In this document: positions 18,077-27,763 of the stretch, one piece after another | Numbering within the stretch: the first letter of the stretch is position 1 | Layout: the number at the start of each line of letters is the position of its first letter | NCBI GenBank assembly: GCA_026004035.1 | Contig: BPII01000005.1 | Span: 85,268 to 149,267 of the forward strand | DNA: 64,000 nt | Source: Candidatus Sericytochromatia bacterium | Lineage (GTDB): Bacteria; Cyanobacteriota; Sericytochromatia; UBA7694; JACMQJ01 | Reading direction: 5' to 3' | Position numbers and translations under genes: made by a program | The notes under the pieces: generated by a model | The model's database searches: none | What the model was told of the DNA's origin: nothing | What the model saw: the letters and a program-made list of their open reading frames with translations, nothing else

Positions 18077-18778
18077 CTATGATACTAGTTTCTCAATACT
18101 TTTAGCTTCTTCTATCCATTTATTAATTTGATTTTCACTCGGTAAAACAAATATATTTTTAGCTTTCAATAAATCCTTATTTTTATTTATTAAGGATAGT
18201 AATTCTGGAGTTGTTTTTTTTTCAAGTAATTTAATTGAATTGATACCTATGTTTTCAAGTAAAAAAGCATTTTCAGGTTCTAGAGTATCTATTCTAAGTA
18301 AATCTGATATATTTATAAGTCTCATTAGTAAAGATTCACTAATACCTGTTTTTATAAGTAAAGTTTTTCTTTTTATTGGTGTGCATCCTTTATCTAATAA
18401 CTTTAAAGTAGAATCTATACCGATTTTTTTCAATTTATTTACATGGTCAGGAATTACATTTTTTATATTACTTAAAGGGTAATCTTGGATTTTTTGATTA
18501 CCTGATATTACAAGCATTTTTTTACAAGAAACACAAAAAACATCTGTTGGAACATTTTCGTATTGGCAATGAAGACATATTTTTGTCTTAAATGTTTTTT
18601 CTTTAGTTTTATTTTCTACTTTTTCAATAGATTTTTCTTCAACTTTTTTTACTTCTTGATTAGTAATAGGTTTGTTTTCTACTTGTGCAGTAGTATTTTT
18701 TTTACTAGCACAAACTTTACATATTTTACCATGATGAGATGGATAAGATTTCCCACACTCAGGACATTTAGAAAGCAT
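18077..18778 (-). CDS. Zinc-ribbon protein with DUF4332 (helix-hairpin-helix-like) domain
   Basis: 233 residues. Two zinc ribbons come first: CPECGK with CKVC (about 5-23), then CLHCQYEN with CVSCKK (about 68-88), joined by a Lys/Glu-rich linker. Residues about 100-230 match the pattern of DUF4332: LKKIGIDSTLKLLDKG, then GISESLLMRLINISDLLRI, then LLENIGINSIKLLEKK, with a final WIEEAK helix. That domain resembles helix-hairpin-helix DNA-binding folds. A role in nucleic acid binding is inferred. It converges with the coiled-coil gene, with only one base between the stops. Confidence 0.7.
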   Translation of the reverse strand: MLSKCPECGKSYPSHHGKICKVCASKKNTTAQVENKPITNQEVKKVEEKSIEKVENKTKEKTFKTKICLHCQYENVPTDVFCVSCKKMLVISGNQKIQDYPLSNIKNVIPDHVNKLKKIGIDSTLKLLDKGCTPIKRKTLLIKTGISESLLMRLINISDLLRIDTLEPENAFLLENIGINSIKLLEKKTTPELLSLINKNKDLLKAKNIFVLPSENQINKWIEEAKSIEKLVS

Positions 18779-18884
18779 AACTATCTCCTTAATTTTTTAT
18801 AAAAAGTGATTTTAGAATTTTTTATTTTAATAGAATTTTATTTAAATAGAATTTTAAAATAAAATTAATCTTAAATTTATAAAC

Positions 18885-20288
18885 TTAATTGTTTGAAAAT
18901 TTTTTAAAAATTTCTTTTAGTTTAAAATTATTATTATCATCAAAGTCAAAACCATAACCGTCTCCATCTTTAGCAAAACCTAAAGGTTGTGGCCCCCATA
19001 GTAAAACACCACTTATATTATTATTTTTATATAGCTCTACTTTTTTATTTAAAATATTCATATAATTTGAGTTTTTAGTTTTTATACCAATTTCTCCTAT
19101 AAAAAAAGGCTTATTCAAATCCTTAGCGTAATTTATATAATTTTTAAATATATCTGAAATATTATCTTTATCTGGCCTATCATTATCAAAAGAATAATCA
19201 TGAGCTGTTACTATATCAATATTAGGTAATCCATGTAAATCTTTATATTGATATCCAATCATTCCTTTTCTTTTATCTCCTCCAAGAGTACCTAAACTTA
19301 TTAAATGTGGTATATTATTACTCTTTATGTAAATATTTCTAATTTGAGTTGATACATCATCAGCGAAATCTCTTAATATTGAATGTTCAGCTTCAGGCTC
19401 ATTCATTATTTCTATCATTAAGATTTCTTTGTAATTTTTTAAAGCATCAACGGTTTTTAAAACATGTGGTAAATATTCTTCTTTATATTCATTTTTATAC
19501 CAATTATCATCTTTTACTTTAGAGCTTTTTTCAGATTCGCAATGTTGCCAATGGTTACCTAAAACAGGTATAAATTTTAGATTTAATCCTAAATTTCTTG
19601 ATGTCTCTATTATATTTTTAAAGTCTTCAGGACTATTTTTGCTAAAAGCCCAAAACCTTATGGTATTAGCTCCACTATTAGATATAGTTTTTAAAACTTT
19701 TTCTAAATCACTTTGACTTTTTTTTGATATTTCTGCTAAATCATATACATTTAATCCAGAAATTTTATATTCCTTGTCATTAATCATTATTTTAGAATTA
19801 TTTATATATGCAAAATCCAAATTATTTGATTTTTTTGTCTCTGTTTCGTATGACCAATTGTATAACGTACAATTTTTATTTTTTACAACTGCAATAACTT
19901 TATTATCTAGAAATGTATTATCACCTGAAAGAAATCTATTAACATTAATATTATCAATTTTATAAAGATAAAAATAATTATTTTCTTTTACTATAGCAGT
20001 AGAAAAAGGTAGATTTTTTGCTACCGATTCAGCATCTCTGAATAATCTAAATTTATTACCTTTTTCACCTATTGAATCATCTAGTTTTTTAGATACTCCT
20101 TTTATATTACCTTCATTTTGAAATATTTCAATAACATTTGCTAGTTTTTTTGAATTATTTATTATAACTTTATCTTTTAAAAAAGCATTATTGTCTAAAA
20201 TACAAAAACTTTTTGTAAAAAAATTTTTTTTATTCTTTTCTTCTATAAAAAAATTATTATTTATTTTATTAATAATTAAGTCAGACAT
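18885..20288 (-). CDS. GH5-like glycoside hydrolase (mannanase/cellulase type), no signal peptide
   Basis: 467 residues. The C-terminal 290 form a GH5-type barrel: ANTIRFWAF (about 207-215), the acid/base Glu in MNEP (Glu297), HDYSFDND (about 363) and the nucleophile in FIGEIG (Glu399). Such enzymes cut beta-mannans or related polysaccharides outside the cell. Yet the N-terminus (MSDLIINKINNNFF) has no Sec signal, and residues 1-170 form an unknown extension. Either it is exported by another route or it acts inside. The N-terminus resembles other leaderless proteins here (15.5, 25.2, 30.3 kb). Confidence 0.75.
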   Translation of the reverse strand: MSDLIINKINNNFFIEEKNKKNFFTKSFCILDNNAFLKDKVIINNSKKLANVIEIFQNEGNIKGVSKKLDDSIGEKGNKFRLFRDAESVAKNLPFSTAIVKENNYFYLYKIDNINVNRFLSGDNTFLDNKVIAVVKNKNCTLYNWSYETETKKSNNLDFAYINNSKIMINDKEYKISGLNVYDLAEISKKSQSDLEKVLKTISNSGANTIRFWAFSKNSPEDFKNIIETSRNLGLNLKFIPVLGNHWQHCESEKSSKVKDDNWYKNEYKEEYLPHVLKTVDALKNYKEILMIEIMNEPEAEHSILRDFADDVSTQIRNIYIKSNNIPHLISLGTLGGDKRKGMIGYQYKDLHGLPNIDIVTAHDYSFDNDRPDKDNISDIFKNYINYAKDLNKPFFIGEIGIKTKNSNYMNILNKKVELYKNNNISGVLLWGPQPLGFAKDGDGYGFDFDDNNNFKLKEIFKKFSNN

Positions 20289-20330
20289 AATAAGTTTATA
20301 GTATAAATTTTTTGTAACTTGTTTAATTAC

Positions 20331-21255
20331 TCATAAATATTTAGGTTCAAACTTCAGTATTTCTCTAGCTTTAGTTGTATCAATTACAAAAGGATATTTC
20401 CAGTAATTAATATCAAAAGGAAAACTATGTTCTTGATTCATTTTAAATAATGGCTTATATACTAAATCTATTAAAAACTCAGGTATAGGCATAATTATTT
20501 TTCCTAATCTTTGAATAACTTCTGACAAATGTTGTATTTTTTTGCCAGCAATATTAAATATACCTTGTATATTTTCATTTAAAACGCATAAAGTAATAGC
20601 ATCTATTACATCTCTTTCATCCATTATTTGAAACATTGGATCATAACCAGCTATCATAGGAACAAACTTATCTTTAAAAATAGTGTTTAAAGGACTTCTT
20701 ATATGATTTCCAATAATACCGCAAAATCTTAATATTACTATTTTAGGTAAATCATTTTCTTTCATATATAATTGACAGAAAATATCAGCTTCTATTTTAT
20801 CTCTTATTAATTGATAATTCCTATTACCTCTTAATGGGTAATCTTCTTTTATCAAAACAGGATTATCAGGATTTGCTCCATATATAGAGCTTGGGCTTTT
20901 GTGTATAAATTTTTTAATTCCATATTTTCTACAAAGATTAAGTAATCTCATAGTACCAAAAACATTTGTTTCATGTAAAAATTCACTTTTGCTATTTTCT
21001 TGAGGCATATCAGCATAAGCTAAATGAACTACAACATCTATATCATGATTTTTTTTGAATACGTCCTCTAATGCTCTTGGTCTCAAGTTTTTTGCAGTTT
21101 CAAAATATAATTTTTTATCTTCTTTTATTTCTTCAGCATAATCAATATCTGAGCTTTTTACTCCTATTATTTTGTCAATTTTGTCTATGCTACTAAGTTT
21201 TTTTTACTAAAAGAAGCCCGAAACCTTCTGTAGCTCCTGTTATCATTATCTTCAT
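20331..21255 (-). pseudogene. NAD-dependent epimerase/dehydratase, one +1 frameshift
   Basis: From the ATG at 21255 the frame reads MKIMITGATEGFG, the NAD-binding turn of extended short-chain dehydrogenases, then breaks at an eight-A run (21198-21205 on the plus strand). Removing one A joins it to the long remaining frame with VVVHLAYADMP, the catalytic-type Ser/Tyr region (SPSSIYGA ... YQLIRDKIEAD) and a C-terminal substrate domain ending at 20331. About 307 residues when restored. The substrate is probably a nucleotide-sugar, by family. Confidence 0.75.
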
Positions 21256-21387
21256 AATAAATTATATGATTTACCATTAATAATACAAAACTTAGAAAAA
21301 ATTATTAACAAATACTAGAAAAATTGTATATCAAGATTTTCAGAAAATATAAATATTAAGAAATATTAAATAGTAATAGGGTACTGG

Positions 21388-21522
21388 GGCACTGGGCTAA
21401 TGTTATTTTTTGATAAGCCAAAAATCCTTTAATAGTAAGAAGATTTATATTAAAAAATGCTTTAAATTTAGTATTTATCATCGTTTCAATGTGATTTTTT
21501 TCTATAACTCAATCCCAGTACC
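21388..21522 (-). repeat. MITE-like element family 2, complete copy (reverse)
   Basis: Runs from ggcactgggctaatgttatt to ctataactcaatcccagtacc, the reverse orientation of the 15.2 kb copy, with shared interior (aaatgctttaaatttagtatt). Its end abuts the tnpB remnant directly. The gap 21256-21387 shows nothing else. Confidence 0.75.
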
Positions 21523-21528
21523 ACTATT

Positions 21529-21731
21529 TGTAAATAGGTTTTATCCATCATCAAAACTTTGTAAGTGTGTGGATATAAAAATGCAAGTATAAACTTATTA
21601 AAAAAGGCAGGAGCTGTCCGAACTCAAGCATGTGGAGATAGCTCTGGTAGCGAAATGGTAGAAATACCAGTCTACGAGTCATCTATCGCTGAAACAGGAA
21701 GCTCCATGATCTATAGCATGGAGTAGTTTAC
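21529..21731 (+). pseudogene. TnpB zinc-finger and C-terminal remnant with omega-RNA-like end (copy 2)
   Basis: Reads NRFYPSSKLCKC (the F-Y-P-S-S-K-x-C start of the TnpB zinc finger), then jumps by deletion to NASINLL, ACGDSSG and MVEIPVYES, with a stop at 21724-21726. The 3' part holds ggtagaaataccagtctac and the stem ctccatg/catggag before tagtttac. The second Cys pair and all catalytic domains are missing, so no nuclease can be made. It matches copy 1 closely from 21581 on. Confidence 0.72.
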
Positions 21732-21739
21732 GTAATACA

Positions 21740-23194
21740 CTATGAATTAAGTTCAAATATTGGTATAATACCACCACCTGCACAAACATTTACAACTGTT
21801 GTATCTGAAACTCTACCAAGCATGCCTACATATTCACCTTTAAATATATAAGGATTTAAATTTATAAATTTCTTTTCTAATACAACTTTATTTTCTTTTA
21901 TTACAGGTAATTCTATTTCAGGAACAGGCATTGCTTCTTGAACTATCCACCAAGGACAACCTATAACATCTTCTACTAACTCTTTCCATTCTCCTTTATC
22001 TGTATTTTTACCTATTTTAACACCATAACCCCCAGCTTGGTCAGTTGGTTTTAAAACTAGTTCATCTTTCTTTCTTATTACATATTCTTCTAATGATATA
22101 TCATTTCCTTCTTTAGATATTGTGATTACTTCATCCATTTTTCTTGTCCATAATACATAGTTTTTTATACACTTTACTTCTTCCTCTGTAAAATAATGAT
22201 GATTTCTTTCATTTGTTATAAATGACAACAATTCTTTATGAGCACCAATTATTGCTCTGAATGGGTTAATAGCACATACAGCTTTATTTTTTATAGCATT
22301 AAGAAAATCTTTCATTTCAGAAGGAAATCTTTTAAAAAATGTAAATCTTAAAGCAATATTGAGTATATCAAATTGAACATTACCAGAATAAAGACCACCA
22401 TTTTTATATTCCAATTCTCTTGCATCTATAAAATTTGACTCATAACCATTTTCTATAAAATAATCTCTGACAATTTCATTATCAGAACCTTCTAGATATC
22501 TTTTAAAAGATACTATACCTATTCTTGGTTTTTCTTTTTTTCCTCCATATTCTTTATAGCATGATAACATTGCTTCTAAACTTTTTTTTAAAACTTTACC
22601 TTCCCAAGGTTTCCCATATCCTTGAATAAGTTCTTTGTAAATAGGATGCTCTCTATATATACCTTCTAATATATCAGTTCTACCTCTTCCACCTGGATTA
22701 TCAGTATTAAATTCTATAAATTTTAAATTCTTACCATCAAATAAAGAATCATGACGATTTAATATTGTAGGTTTTTGATAACCTGGATCAAAGTTAATCC
22801 ATTCTTTGGGAATATCTGTATAAGGAAAATAATCTCTTACATATTCATCTTCAAAATACAAATTAATAACTTTATCAACTACTTTATCTAATTGCTCACC
22901 AACAGAAGATATTAATTCTAATGATTTTTTTTTCAAAAATAGTGGTGCTAATGTTATAGGATAAGTTCCTCCCATAGCACCACATCTTTTTTTTCTTATT
23001 TTTTTTAACATTTCTTCCCATTCTTTTATAACTTCTTTTGGATGTTCTAACATCCACTCAACAAGTTTTTTATCTTCTCTTTCAAAAACTTCATGTATAG
23101 ATTTTTCTTCTTCTGATGATTTTTCTAATCTTTTTAAATCTTCATCTAATACAAGATTCTCTTTTATTTTTTTCTCTTTAGAATTTTTTGTCAT
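21740..23194 (-). CDS. ATP-grasp protein, glutathionylspermidine-synthase-like
   Basis: 484 residues with FIEFNTDNPGGRGR (about 165-178) and a late block DELVLKPTDQAGGYGVKIG (about 375-393), plus a C-terminal FINLNPYIFKGEYVGMLGRVS. This is the layout of circularly permuted ATP-grasp ligases related to glutathionylspermidine synthase, which make amide bonds on peptides or amines. The charged N-terminal 60 residues are an extension. Substrate unknown. It is followed by TIGR02757, recO and the shell protein on the same strand. Good start with an aggag site. Confidence 0.7.
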   Translation of the reverse strand: MTKNSKEKKIKENLVLDEDLKRLEKSSEEEKSIHEVFEREDKKLVEWMLEHPKEVIKEWEEMLKKIRKKRCGAMGGTYPITLAPLFLKKKSLELISSVGEQLDKVVDKVINLYFEDEYVRDYFPYTDIPKEWINFDPGYQKPTILNRHDSLFDGKNLKFIEFNTDNPGGRGRTDILEGIYREHPIYKELIQGYGKPWEGKVLKKSLEAMLSCYKEYGGKKEKPRIGIVSFKRYLEGSDNEIVRDYFIENGYESNFIDARELEYKNGGLYSGNVQFDILNIALRFTFFKRFPSEMKDFLNAIKNKAVCAINPFRAIIGAHKELLSFITNERNHHYFTEEEVKCIKNYVLWTRKMDEVITISKEGNDISLEEYVIRKKDELVLKPTDQAGGYGVKIGKNTDKGEWKELVEDVIGCPWWIVQEAMPVPEIELPVIKENKVVLEKKFINLNPYIFKGEYVGMLGRVSDTTVVNVCAGGGIIPIFELNS

Positions 23195-23286
23195 AAAACT
23201 CCTAATTGTTGAAATTTTTAATAAGTCTATTATATAACATAAGTCATATTATAGATTACTTTTGTATAAATCACAATATTTTAGAT

Positions 23287-24120
23287 TTAATAATTAAAAT
23301 TTATTTTATCACCTGATATTCCTATACCAAAAATTGCAAAATCATATTTTGTAGGATCGTTACTATCAAAAATTTTTAAATTATCCGTTATTTCTTCCGC
23401 TGTAATCCAATTATCTTGATTTCTTTTTGTTAATCCTAATTCTCTTGATAACTTTGATACATGAAAATCTAAAGGTATTATTAACATAGAAGTAGGAACT
23501 TCTGTCCATAATCCTAAATCAACATTATCTTTTCTAACAACCCATCTTAAAAACATATTTAACCTTTTGCATGCACTACCTTTTCTAGGATTTGGTAGTA
23601 AAGATTTTACTCTATTTGGAATTGGCATATAATCATTATTTGGTGGTGCTTCAAATGAAAATAACATTTCGGTAAAAAATATTAAAGCTTCTTTTACATT
23701 CTTATGTTTATTTATATTTAAACCTTGCAAAAATAATTCTTTTAAATTTTTATATTTATGTAATACTTGTTGTAACAAATAAAAAATAGTGAGTATATCT
23801 AAACCAGGAATATTTTTATAAGCAAAATGGTTAAAATCTTTAAATCTTTCTATTTCTCTATTGTAATCAAAATTAGTTATAAAATCATAAGGTCTTTTGT
23901 ACATTAAATTTTCTAATTTCTCTATACTAGAGACTATATTTGTTCTTTTTCCTTGAGCCATCATAGATGCTATAAAAGCCATTACTTCTCTATTATGATA
24001 ATCATCATATCTATAAGGAAATCTTAAAGGGTCATTTTTTATAAAATCAGGTGTTTTATATTTATCAACAAGAAAATCTAAATATTCTTTTAATTTATCT
24101 TTATTAAGTAATTTATTCAT
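23287..24120 (-). CDS. TIGR02757 (DUF2400) family protein
   Basis: 277 residues. The motifs FIKNDPLRFPYRY (about 24-36), NREVMAFIASMMAQGKR (about 43-59) and MLIIPLDFHVSKLSRELGLTKR (about 210-231) match the conserved blocks of TIGR02757, a helical family of unknown biochemistry that resembles helix-hairpin-helix DNA glycosylases. Its stop lies 4 bases from the recO gene, so it is likely co-transcribed with a repair function. Confidence 0.85.
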   Translation of the reverse strand: MNKLLNKDKLKEYLDFLVDKYKTPDFIKNDPLRFPYRYDDYHNREVMAFIASMMAQGKRTNIVSSIEKLENLMYKRPYDFITNFDYNREIERFKDFNHFAYKNIPGLDILTIFYLLQQVLHKYKNLKELFLQGLNINKHKNVKEALIFFTEMLFSFEAPPNNDYMPIPNRVKSLLPNPRKGSACKRLNMFLRWVVRKDNVDLGLWTEVPTSMLIIPLDFHVSKLSRELGLTKRNQDNWITAEEITDNLKIFDSNDPTKYDFAIFGIGISGDKINFNY

Positions 24121-24124
24121 TTGA

Positions 24125-24841
24125 TTATCCTATAATATCTAAAGTTTTTATTTTTTTTTCTGATAAGTGAGAGATATAAATTTTAAATAATTTCTGTATC
24201 TCTTCAAGGTAAAAATTATTTATATTTTCTAACTCACCATTTTTAATTTTTCTTATACTATTCAATATTTCAGCATCTATAACTTTTGAGTTTTTTTTTA
24301 TACAATTATCACAAAATATGTTTCCTGAATATATATCAAAACCAAGTTTGTTTTCTAATAAATCTTTTTGACAAGAATAGCAATTATAATAATCATTTTC
24401 ATAACCTATTAACTTCAAAAAATTAATTTCAAAAAATATTATAATAGGTAATATGTTTTCTGAAACTTCCAAAAAATCTAGTGTTTGTATTAACAAATTA
24501 TATATATTTTCTGATATTTCACCATCATGAAGAAAATTTACTATCATTTCAAATAAAAATAAAGTATATATTAACTTATCGTAGTCTTTTCTTATACCTA
24601 TAAATGACTTTACAATCTCTGATTGGTATATTTGTTCTAAATTTTTACCTTTTCTTAATAAAATTCTATTAACATTAAGAGGCTCTAACATTCCACCAAA
24701 ATTATTTTTAGACTTTCTTATATTTTTTGCAATAGCTCTTAATAATCCATTTTCTTTTGAAAAAATTACAAATACTTTGTCATATTCAGAAAAATTATAA
24801 GTTTTTAAAGTAATACCTTCTATAGTATAAGTATTATTCAC
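24125..24841 (-). CDS. recO: DNA repair protein RecO
   Basis: 238 residues. The N-terminal OB-fold part has TIEGITLKTYNFSEYDKV and GLLRAIAKNIRKSKNNFGGMLEP, the standard start of RecO. The C-terminal helical part has a zinc-finger-like set CYSCQKD and FCDNCIKK. RecO helps load RecA on SSB-coated DNA in the RecFOR pathway. The ATG overlaps the upstream shell-protein gene by 8 bases. Confidence 0.9.
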   Translation of the reverse strand: MNNTYTIEGITLKTYNFSEYDKVFVIFSKENGLLRAIAKNIRKSKNNFGGMLEPLNVNRILLRKGKNLEQIYQSEIVKSFIGIRKDYDKLIYTLFLFEMIVNFLHDGEISENIYNLLIQTLDFLEVSENILPIIIFFEINFLKLIGYENDYYNCYSCQKDLLENKLGFDIYSGNIFCDNCIKKNSKVIDAEILNSIRKIKNGELENINNFYLEEIQKLFKIYISHLSEKKIKTLDIIG

Positions 24842-25103
24842 AATTTATTTTATCTATAATACCCACAATTAATGCTCTTATAGGAATTTCTTGCTTGTTT
24901 AGTATTTGTCTTGCTGAATTTCCTTCACTTAGTAGTAAAACTAAATCTCCTTCTCCTGCTTGTACATTATCTATTGCAATAGTTATATTACCTTTTGGTT
25001 TTAAATCAGGTGTTAAAGGTTGAACAATCATTAATTTATAATTTTTGTATGATTCATGTTTTACAGTAGAAACAATATTACCTACGACTTTAGCTATTTG
25101 CAT
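24834..25103 (-). CDS. CcmL/EutN-family microcompartment vertex protein, orphan
   Basis: 89 residues: MQIAKVVGNIVSTVKHESYKN at the start, LMIVQPL (about 24-30), AGEGDLVLLLSEGNSAR (about 50-66) and ALIVGIID near the end. This is the pentameric vertex family (CcmL, EutN) that caps carboxysomes and metabolosomes. No hexameric shell protein or encapsulated enzyme lies nearby; instead it overlaps recO. It may serve a compartment encoded elsewhere or have a free-standing role. Confidence 0.85.
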   Translation of the reverse strand: MQIAKVVGNIVSTVKHESYKNYKLMIVQPLTPDLKPKGNITIAIDNVQAGEGDLVLLLSEGNSARQILNKQEIPIRALIVGIIDKINCE

Positions 25104-25149
25104 TATAAAAATATACCTTTTATTAATAATAAAAAGTATATCATAGTTT

Positions 25150-26025
25150 TTATAAACCTATAAATTTTTTAGGGACTAATCCATGATTATATTTTGATAT
25201 ATAGGTTATTACTCCTTTTTTTCCTTGTAAATTTTTTACATCCTTTTCTGTAGATGTTCCAGGTATATATACTATATTAAATATAACATTAGGATTCTGT
25301 TTTATAAAGTAATGATAAGTTTTACTTGCCCATGTTCCATAGCTTGCATCTAAAAAAGTTATTTTGTCAGCTTTTAATTTATTAGATAAAGTAGCATTCA
25401 TTATTGGTTGTCCACCAGCACTATGTCCATAAACAGATATTTTTGATATATTTATATTATTAGTTAATTTTGTTTTTATTATATTAATTGTTTCATTTTG
25501 GAATTGTTCTATATCTTCACCATTTGAAGTTCTCATCCAAGTGTAAGAAATTTGCTTTGGTGGTCCTTGTGGAATTACAATAACTAAATTTTTTCTTTGA
25601 GCTATTTCTTTTAATTCTTCAGAAAATCCATTACCATTATTAGATAATGCTTTGTCTATTGTTCCATTGTGTCCATGAAAGTAGTATAAGATTTCTACAG
25701 GTTTATTTTTATCAATATTATTAGGAACTATTATAGCAACTTCCCTATTACCATTTGATCTTAATTTACCTATCCAAAAATCACCTGGTATATTTTTAAC
25801 TGCTTGTATAGTTTTACTTGAAATATTACCTTCTATAATTTCTTTATTTACATTAAAAAAATTAATTTGATTGTTTCTTATATTTCCAAATAATTCTAAA
25901 GGTGATGATAACTTTATAAAATCTTGTCTTATATTTAGATTACTAACATTATCTTTATAATTAACATTATTTAAAGGTGTTAAAGTAACATTTTCAAAGT
26001 TTCTAAAATTATTATTTATTGTCAT
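25150..26025 (-). CDS. Alpha/beta-hydrolase esterase, no signal peptide
   Basis: 291 residues. The fold is marked by YYFHGHNGT (oxyanion region, about 114-122), the nucleophile elbow GHSAGG (Ser202), LDASYGTWASK after a strand, and a final His in YNHGLVP. It resembles poly(3-hydroxybutyrate)/feruloyl-esterase-type enzymes that usually act outside the cell, yet the first 60 residues are an Asn-rich leader (MTINNNFRNFENVT) without a Sec signal. Substrate unknown. Confidence 0.75.
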   Translation of the reverse strand: MTINNNFRNFENVTLTPLNNVNYKDNVSNLNIRQDFIKLSSPLELFGNIRNNQINFFNVNKEIIEGNISSKTIQAVKNIPGDFWIGKLRSNGNREVAIIVPNNIDKNKPVEILYYFHGHNGTIDKALSNNGNGFSEELKEIAQRKNLVIVIPQGPPKQISYTWMRTSNGEDIEQFQNETINIIKTKLTNNINISKISVYGHSAGGQPIMNATLSNKLKADKITFLDASYGTWASKTYHYFIKQNPNVIFNIVYIPGTSTEKDVKNLQGKKGVITYISKYNHGLVPKKFIGL

Positions 26026-26066
26026 ATACCAATTGTAGAATTTAATTTATTTTTTTTGCTTAAAAT

Positions 26067-26504
26067 TTAAAAAATTCTGTTCCATGGTATTCTTGATAAA
26101 ACTAAAATAAAAGAAATTATAAAAAAAATTATACCTGTCTTATATTTATCTACGGATTTTTCTTTATTTTTTAGTTTTATAAGACCAACATGGGCTATTG
26201 CAATAGCTATTAACATAGTAAATATGTGTTCAACTGTATAAAATCTTAATTCAGAATTTTTCATCATTTCTTTTCCAGCCAAAAGAGCAGTTTTTGTAAT
26301 AGGACTAAAAAGAAAATATAAAACTAATCCAATAGTTATTTGTATATCAAAAATAATCATAAATATTTTTGAAAGCATAGTATCTTTATTATCCCATTCT
26401 TTATTTGAAGATTTCTTTGATATAAAATTAAAAATATTTAAAATAAATAAAGCTATAACAGCCCACATTAGTAATTTATGAAGTATTAATAATATTGGAT
26501 ACAT
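26067..26504 (-). CDS. Small four-helix membrane protein, cytochrome-b-like
   Basis: 145 residues with four hydrophobic segments (about 4-24, 48-68, 90-112, 124-142). Histidines in the first helix (LILHKLL) and in later helices (VEHIFTM, IAHVGL) are placed like haem or metal ligands of small b-type membrane proteins. That role is inferred from layout only. It stands alone between the esterase and the methylase gene. Confidence 0.55.
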   Translation of the reverse strand: MYPILLILHKLLMWAVIALFILNIFNFISKKSSNKEWDNKDTMLSKIFMIIFDIQITIGLVLYFLFSPITKTALLAGKEMMKNSELRFYTVEHIFTMLIAIAIAHVGLIKLKNKEKSVDKYKTGIIFFIISFILVLSRIPWNRIF

Positions 26505-26704
26505 TAATTCACCAAAAAATATCTATAGATTATATTTTATTAAAAAAATATATTACTACTAGAATAGTATTAAGTTTTATATAATTAAGTTTTGTTATTT
26601 TATAAATTAAGATTAAAAATAACTATAATAACTATAATAGTAAAAAAGTTATATTATAATTTGGTATTAAACTTTAACTTATTTTTTTATATTATCAAAT
26701 AATT

Positions 26705-27760
26705 ATGAATGAAGTAAAAGAAGTTCCTTTTGAATTCCTTATAAATACAAATAATTTTTCAAATGAGAATACTTTTTTGGGAACAAAAAAAAATAAATTT
26801 AAAACAAAAAATCAAATTCAGTTAAAATTAGAATTTGAGAATATATCAAGAAAAGATCTTTTTTTAAAAAATTTAAAGTCAAAAAATGGTTATAAAAGAT
26901 ATACTGGAACACCACTAAGATATGCAGGTGGAAAAACATTAGCAGTTGGTAAAATAATAGAACATATTCCTGATAATATACAAAGATTAGTAAGTCCTTT
27001 TATTGGTGGTGGAAGTGTTGAAGTAGCAGTTGCTAAAGAATTAGGTATTGAAGTTATTGCTTATGATATATTTGAACTACTTGTAAATTATTGGAATTTT
27101 CAAATAAATAATCCAGTTGGTTTATATGAAAAATTAAAAACTCTAAAAAATACAAAAATAGAATATGAAAATATTAAAAATATTCTAAAGAGTATTTGGA
27201 GTAAAGAAAATGGATTAATGCAAAATAATTTAACAGATTTAGAAATGGCAGCTTACTATTTTTTTAATCATAATTTGAGTTATGGTCCAGGTTTTTTAGG
27301 TTGGATGTCAAATATTTATACAAATGAAAAAAAATATAAATCAATGATAGAAAAAGTAAAAAACTTTGATATTAAGAATATGAAAGTTTTTAATTTAAGT
27401 TTTGAAAAATCAATACCTAAACATTCAAATGATTTTTTATATTTAGATCCTCCTTACTTTTTAGATGGTGATAGTAAAATGTTTAAAGGTATTTATCCTA
27501 TGAGAAACTTTCCTATTCATCATAATAATTTTAATCATAACTTACTAGCAGAGTTATTAAAAGATCATAAAGGCGGTTTTGTCTTATCATATAATGATTG
27601 CTCCTGGGTTAGAGAAACATATAAAGATTTTGAAATTATTGAAATTTCATGGCAATATACTATGGGACAAGGTGAAACAAGAATAGGTAAAAATCGATTA
27701 AATAGAAATTATGATAATAGTAATATTAAAACTTCTCATGAATTAATTATAAAAGGATAA
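26705..27760 (+). CDS. Dam-like DNA adenine-N6 methyltransferase
   Basis: 351 residues. After an unusual 60-residue Lys/Asn-rich leader come motif X/I regions PLRYAGGKTLAVGKI (about 77-91) and SPFIGGGSVEVAVAK, and the catalytic motif IV DPPYF (about 250). This order is that of the D12-class (Dam) adenine methylases. It is followed after 3 bases by a putative restriction-enzyme gene, suggesting a type II restriction-modification pair. The recognition site cannot be read from the sequence. Confidence 0.88.
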   Translation: MNEVKEVPFEFLINTNNFSNENTFLGTKKNKFKTKNQIQLKLEFENISRKDLFLKNLKSKNGYKRYTGTPLRYAGGKTLAVGKIIEHIPDNIQRLVSPFIGGGSVEVAVAKELGIEVIAYDIFELLVNYWNFQINNPVGLYEKLKTLKNTKIEYENIKNILKSIWSKENGLMQNNLTDLEMAAYYFFNHNLSYGPGFLGWMSNIYTNEKKYKSMIEKVKNFDIKNMKVFNLSFEKSIPKHSNDFLYLDPPYFLDGDSKMFKGIYPMRNFPIHHNNFNHNLLAELLKDHKGGFVLSYNDCSWVRETYKDFEIIEISWQYTMGQGETRIGKNRLNRNYDNSNIKTSHELIIKG

Positions 27761-27763
27761 TAT

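Noticed and set aside
21410..21592. A 60-codon plus-strand ORF with a cysteine-rich end
   Set aside because: It is a chance fusion of family-2 repeat sequence with the zinc-finger scrap of the tnpB remnant, not a gene.
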